From Undibacterium sp. (GTDB lineage Bacteria > Pseudomonadota > Gammaproteobacteria > Burkholderiales > Burkholderiaceae_D): a DNA stretch of 8,815 nt. The stretch covers positions 1 through 8,815 of the forward strand of contig JAIELM010000348.1 in the NCBI GenBank assembly GCA_019752975.1. Reading direction: 5' to 3'. The translations under genes were made by a program, and so were the position numbers. Below are positions 7,686-8,815 of the stretch, piece by piece. The notes beneath the pieces were generated by a model, which was not told the origin of the DNA, searched no databases, and worked only from the letters and a program-made list of their open reading frames with translations. Positions within the stretch are counted from its first letter, which is position 1; each line of letters opens with the position of its first letter.

Positions 7686-8333
7686 TTAGTAAATCCTACC
7701 AGCACCCATTTTTAAATCATCTTTCCTACTAATACATTCTTCTACAATCAGTTGTACCGCCTTCTCCATCATGCTTTGCGACATCGACGCGCTACCTGGA
7801 TGCAAGCAGGCTTGACTGGGAAGATAGGGAATATGAATAAAGCCTGCACGTAAAATCTCCCGATTCTGACTTGCTAAATGCATGAGTCCATAGAACACAT
7901 GATTACACACATAAGTTCCCGCGCTTTGCGATACATCAGCGGGAATTCCGTTTTCACGCAAAGTATGCGTAATTGCCTTGATCGGTAGGGTGCTGAAATA
8001 AGCCGCTGGACCACCTTCCACAATCGCTTGATCGATCGGTTGAGCACCAATATTGTCGGGGATACGCGCATCATCGACATTGATCGCCACACGTTCTACG
8101 GTAATCTCAGAACGCCCTCCCGCCTGCCCTAAGCAGATGACCAATTGTGGTTTGAGTTGTTCGATCTGGTTACGCAAGTCGCGTAACGCCACCCCGAATT
8201 CACATGGTAGCTGAGCGACATGGATGGTGTGGTCTAAGATTTTTTTACCGGAAAATTCTTTTGCTGTTTCCCAAGAGGGATTGGTGATTTCATGATCAAA
8301 AGGGGCAAAGCCAGTCAGAAGAATGTTGTGCAT
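7686..8333 (-). CDS. pcp: Pyroglutamyl-peptidase I (peptidase family C15)
   Basis: A 215-residue cytosolic cysteine peptidase that removes N-terminal pyroglutamate (5-oxoproline) from peptides. Length matches the family. The start MHNILLTGFAPF and the NPSW segment are typical. The catalytic triad is visible as E80 in ITVERVAINVDDARIPDN, C143 in SAGTYVCNHVFY and H167 in GFIHIPYLP. Nothing looks truncated or broken. The ATG at 8333 has no clear Shine-Dalgarno sequence, but it is the canonical N-terminus of the family, so I keep it. It lies upstream of the receptor gene in the same direction, with a 197-base gap, so it is probably a separate transcription unit and there is no evident functional link to the signalling genes. 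Confidence 0.95.
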   Translation of the reverse strand: MHNILLTGFAPFDHEITNPSWETAKEFSGKKILDHTIHVAQLPCEFGVALRDLRNQIEQLKPQLVICLGQAGGRSEITVERVAINVDDARIPDNIGAQPIDQAIVEGGPAAYFSTLPIKAITHTLRENGIPADVSQSAGTYVCNHVFYGLMHLASQNREILRAGFIHIPYLPSQACLHPGSASMSQSMMEKAVQLIVEECISRKDDLKMGAGRIY

Positions 8334-8417
8334 AGGCAGTTGAGGTTAGCAATCTAGGGAGACGACAAACATAGAATGAATTTCAAGCACTTGATAAAAA
8401 CCGCGATGAAATGTGAT

Positions 8418-8446
8418 TTTATGAAGTAGGGGTAGGTCACAATCAA
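8418..8446 (-). promoter_or_regulatory. Candidate sigma-70 promoter for pcp
   Basis: On the minus strand, TTGATT (8446-8441) and CATAAA (8423-8418) are separated by exactly 17 bases, each matching the consensus at 4 of 6 positions. Transcription would begin near 8411 and leave a leader of about 78 bases before the pcp ATG. This is pattern matching only. Confidence 0.4.
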
Positions 8447-8736
8447 AAAAATCATTCTAGCATGTGGGGAATCTGGGCTTGAGATAAGTATTAAAAACAG
8501 GAATATTAGGTCAATTCAGGCGCAGATCCTCTGGTATGAAACGCGCAAAATTGAGACAAACTAACTTGGGCGTCTTATTTCTTAGTAGATCACAAGGTAG
8601 GATTTATAGTACCGAAGGGTGCAAAAATCGATACTTTCGAGAAAATTTAAAAATAAATTGCCGGCCTTGTGTAACACATGTTTAAATGTGCATTATTAAA
8701 AATAAATATACATAAATTAAATATGGGACACACTAA
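8447..8736. other. AT-rich intergenic stretch without a convincing gene
   Basis: This lies between the divergent pcp promoter region and the repeat-initiated reading frame at 8737. The longest open frame I see is 49 codons on the plus strand (8536-8685), which has no good ribosome site and an unremarkable peptide. The last ~90 bases become very AT-rich and hold inverted repeats near 8668-8690, as expected for a promoter region firing rightwards. Confidence 0.5.
8668..8690 (+). promoter_or_regulatory. Overlapping operator-like inverted repeats upstream of the CACAG reading frame
   Basis: TGTG-TAA-CACA (8668-8678) overlaps CACAT-N6-ATGTG (8675-8679 with 8686-8690), so one CACA half-site is shared by two dyads. 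They lie about 45-70 bases before the two candidate ATGs at 8723 and 8737. A weak promoter can be drawn over them (TTGTGT 8667-8672, CATTAT 8691-8696, 18-base spacer). They might bind a regulator, but short AT-rich dyads arise easily by chance. Confidence 0.25.
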
Positions 8737-8815
8737 ATGCACAGCACAGCACAGCACAGCACAGCACAGCACAGCACAGCACAGCACAGCACAGCACAGC
8801 ACAGCACAGCACAGC
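8737..8815 (+). CDS. 5' end of a putative repeat-initiated (possibly phase-variable) gene, cut by the window edge
   Basis: ATG at 8737 is followed immediately by CACAG units and encodes M(HSTAQ)n, with no stop before the edge (25 codons after the ATG). GGGA at 8725-8728 lies 8 bases upstream as a modest ribosome site. An in-frame TAA (8734-8736) directly precedes the ATG, so the frame cannot start earlier. A second ATG at 8723, in another frame, enters the same repeat as MGHTKC(TAQHS)n. Because five is not a multiple of three, each gained or lost unit shifts the frame, while the repeat itself contains no stop in any frame. Nothing of the protein body is visible, so no function can be proposed. 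It could also be a non-coding repeat or an assembly artefact. Confidence 0.4.
   Translation, partial: MHSTAQHSTAQHSTAQHSTAQHSTAQ
8740..8815. repeat. Pentanucleotide tandem repeat (CACAG), about 15.2 units, running off the end
   Basis: Seventy-six bases of perfectly uniform 5-base repeats reach the last base of the window, so the true length is unknown. The lack of any imperfection fits either a young, slippage-prone microsatellite or an assembler that stopped because it could not cross the tract. Confidence 0.95.

Noticed and set aside
8536..8685. 49-codon plus-strand open frame beginning MKRAKLRQ
   Set aside because: It has no clear ribosome site, no recognisable motif, and a length expected by chance in this AT-rich gap.
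8447..8736. A c-di-GMP (GEMM) riboswitch before the repeat frame, suggested by the EAL protein nearby
   Set aside because: I see neither the conserved GEMM core nor its paired stems here or elsewhere in the window.

Overview
Most of the window (about 300 to 8815) reads as the chromosome of a betaproteobacterium, probably Burkholderiales and perhaps Oxalobacteraceae (for example an Undibacterium-like organism). This is a judgement from protein style and moderate GC, not from a search. The first ~290 bases are different: very GC-rich, and coding on the minus strand for the C-terminal end of a DUF1559 protein, a family typical of Planctomycetes, followed by its own terminator-like hairpin. At about 280-300 this fragment meets the C-terminal part of a betaproteobacterial penicillin-binding protein 1C. 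Both genes lose their 5' ends at the same point. The simplest reading is a chimeric (misassembled) contig start.

Layout from left to right: planctomycete-like fragment (1 to ~290); pbpC 3' end (+, to 621); a long hairpin-forming repeat (627-787); a stand-alone response regulator (-, 791-1195); a second, diverged copy of the same repeat in the same orientation (1221-1422); a giant soluble hybrid histidine kinase of 1620 residues (-, 1467-6329); a membrane-anchored chemoreceptor-like protein (-, 6337-7488); pyroglutamyl-peptidase I, pcp (-, 7686-8333); about 400 bases without a convincing gene; and finally a run of ~15 CACAG pentamers (8740-8815) that begins directly after an ATG and runs off the end.

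The centre of interest is the minus-strand signalling cluster: receptor, then kinase, then response regulator. The kinase carries REC, four PAS domains (the first LOV-like), HisKA, HATPase_c, REC, HPt, REC and an EAL c-di-GMP phosphodiesterase. This is essentially a VieS-type phosphorelay kinase fused to a VieA-type REC-EAL output, with a separate single-domain REC downstream in the place of a VieB-like partner. The receptor has no periplasmic sensor, and ends with a CheZ-like DxxxQ motif, a flexible linker and a short aromatic tail. Together the three genes suggest a self-contained route from intracellular signals to c-di-GMP breakdown.

Two other items stand out. The paired repeat elements tightly bracket the response-regulator gene. 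The terminal pentanucleotide tract is entered by ATGs in two reading frames, as in phase-variable contingency genes. I saw no tRNA, rRNA, CRISPR array, transposase or c-di-GMP riboswitch.
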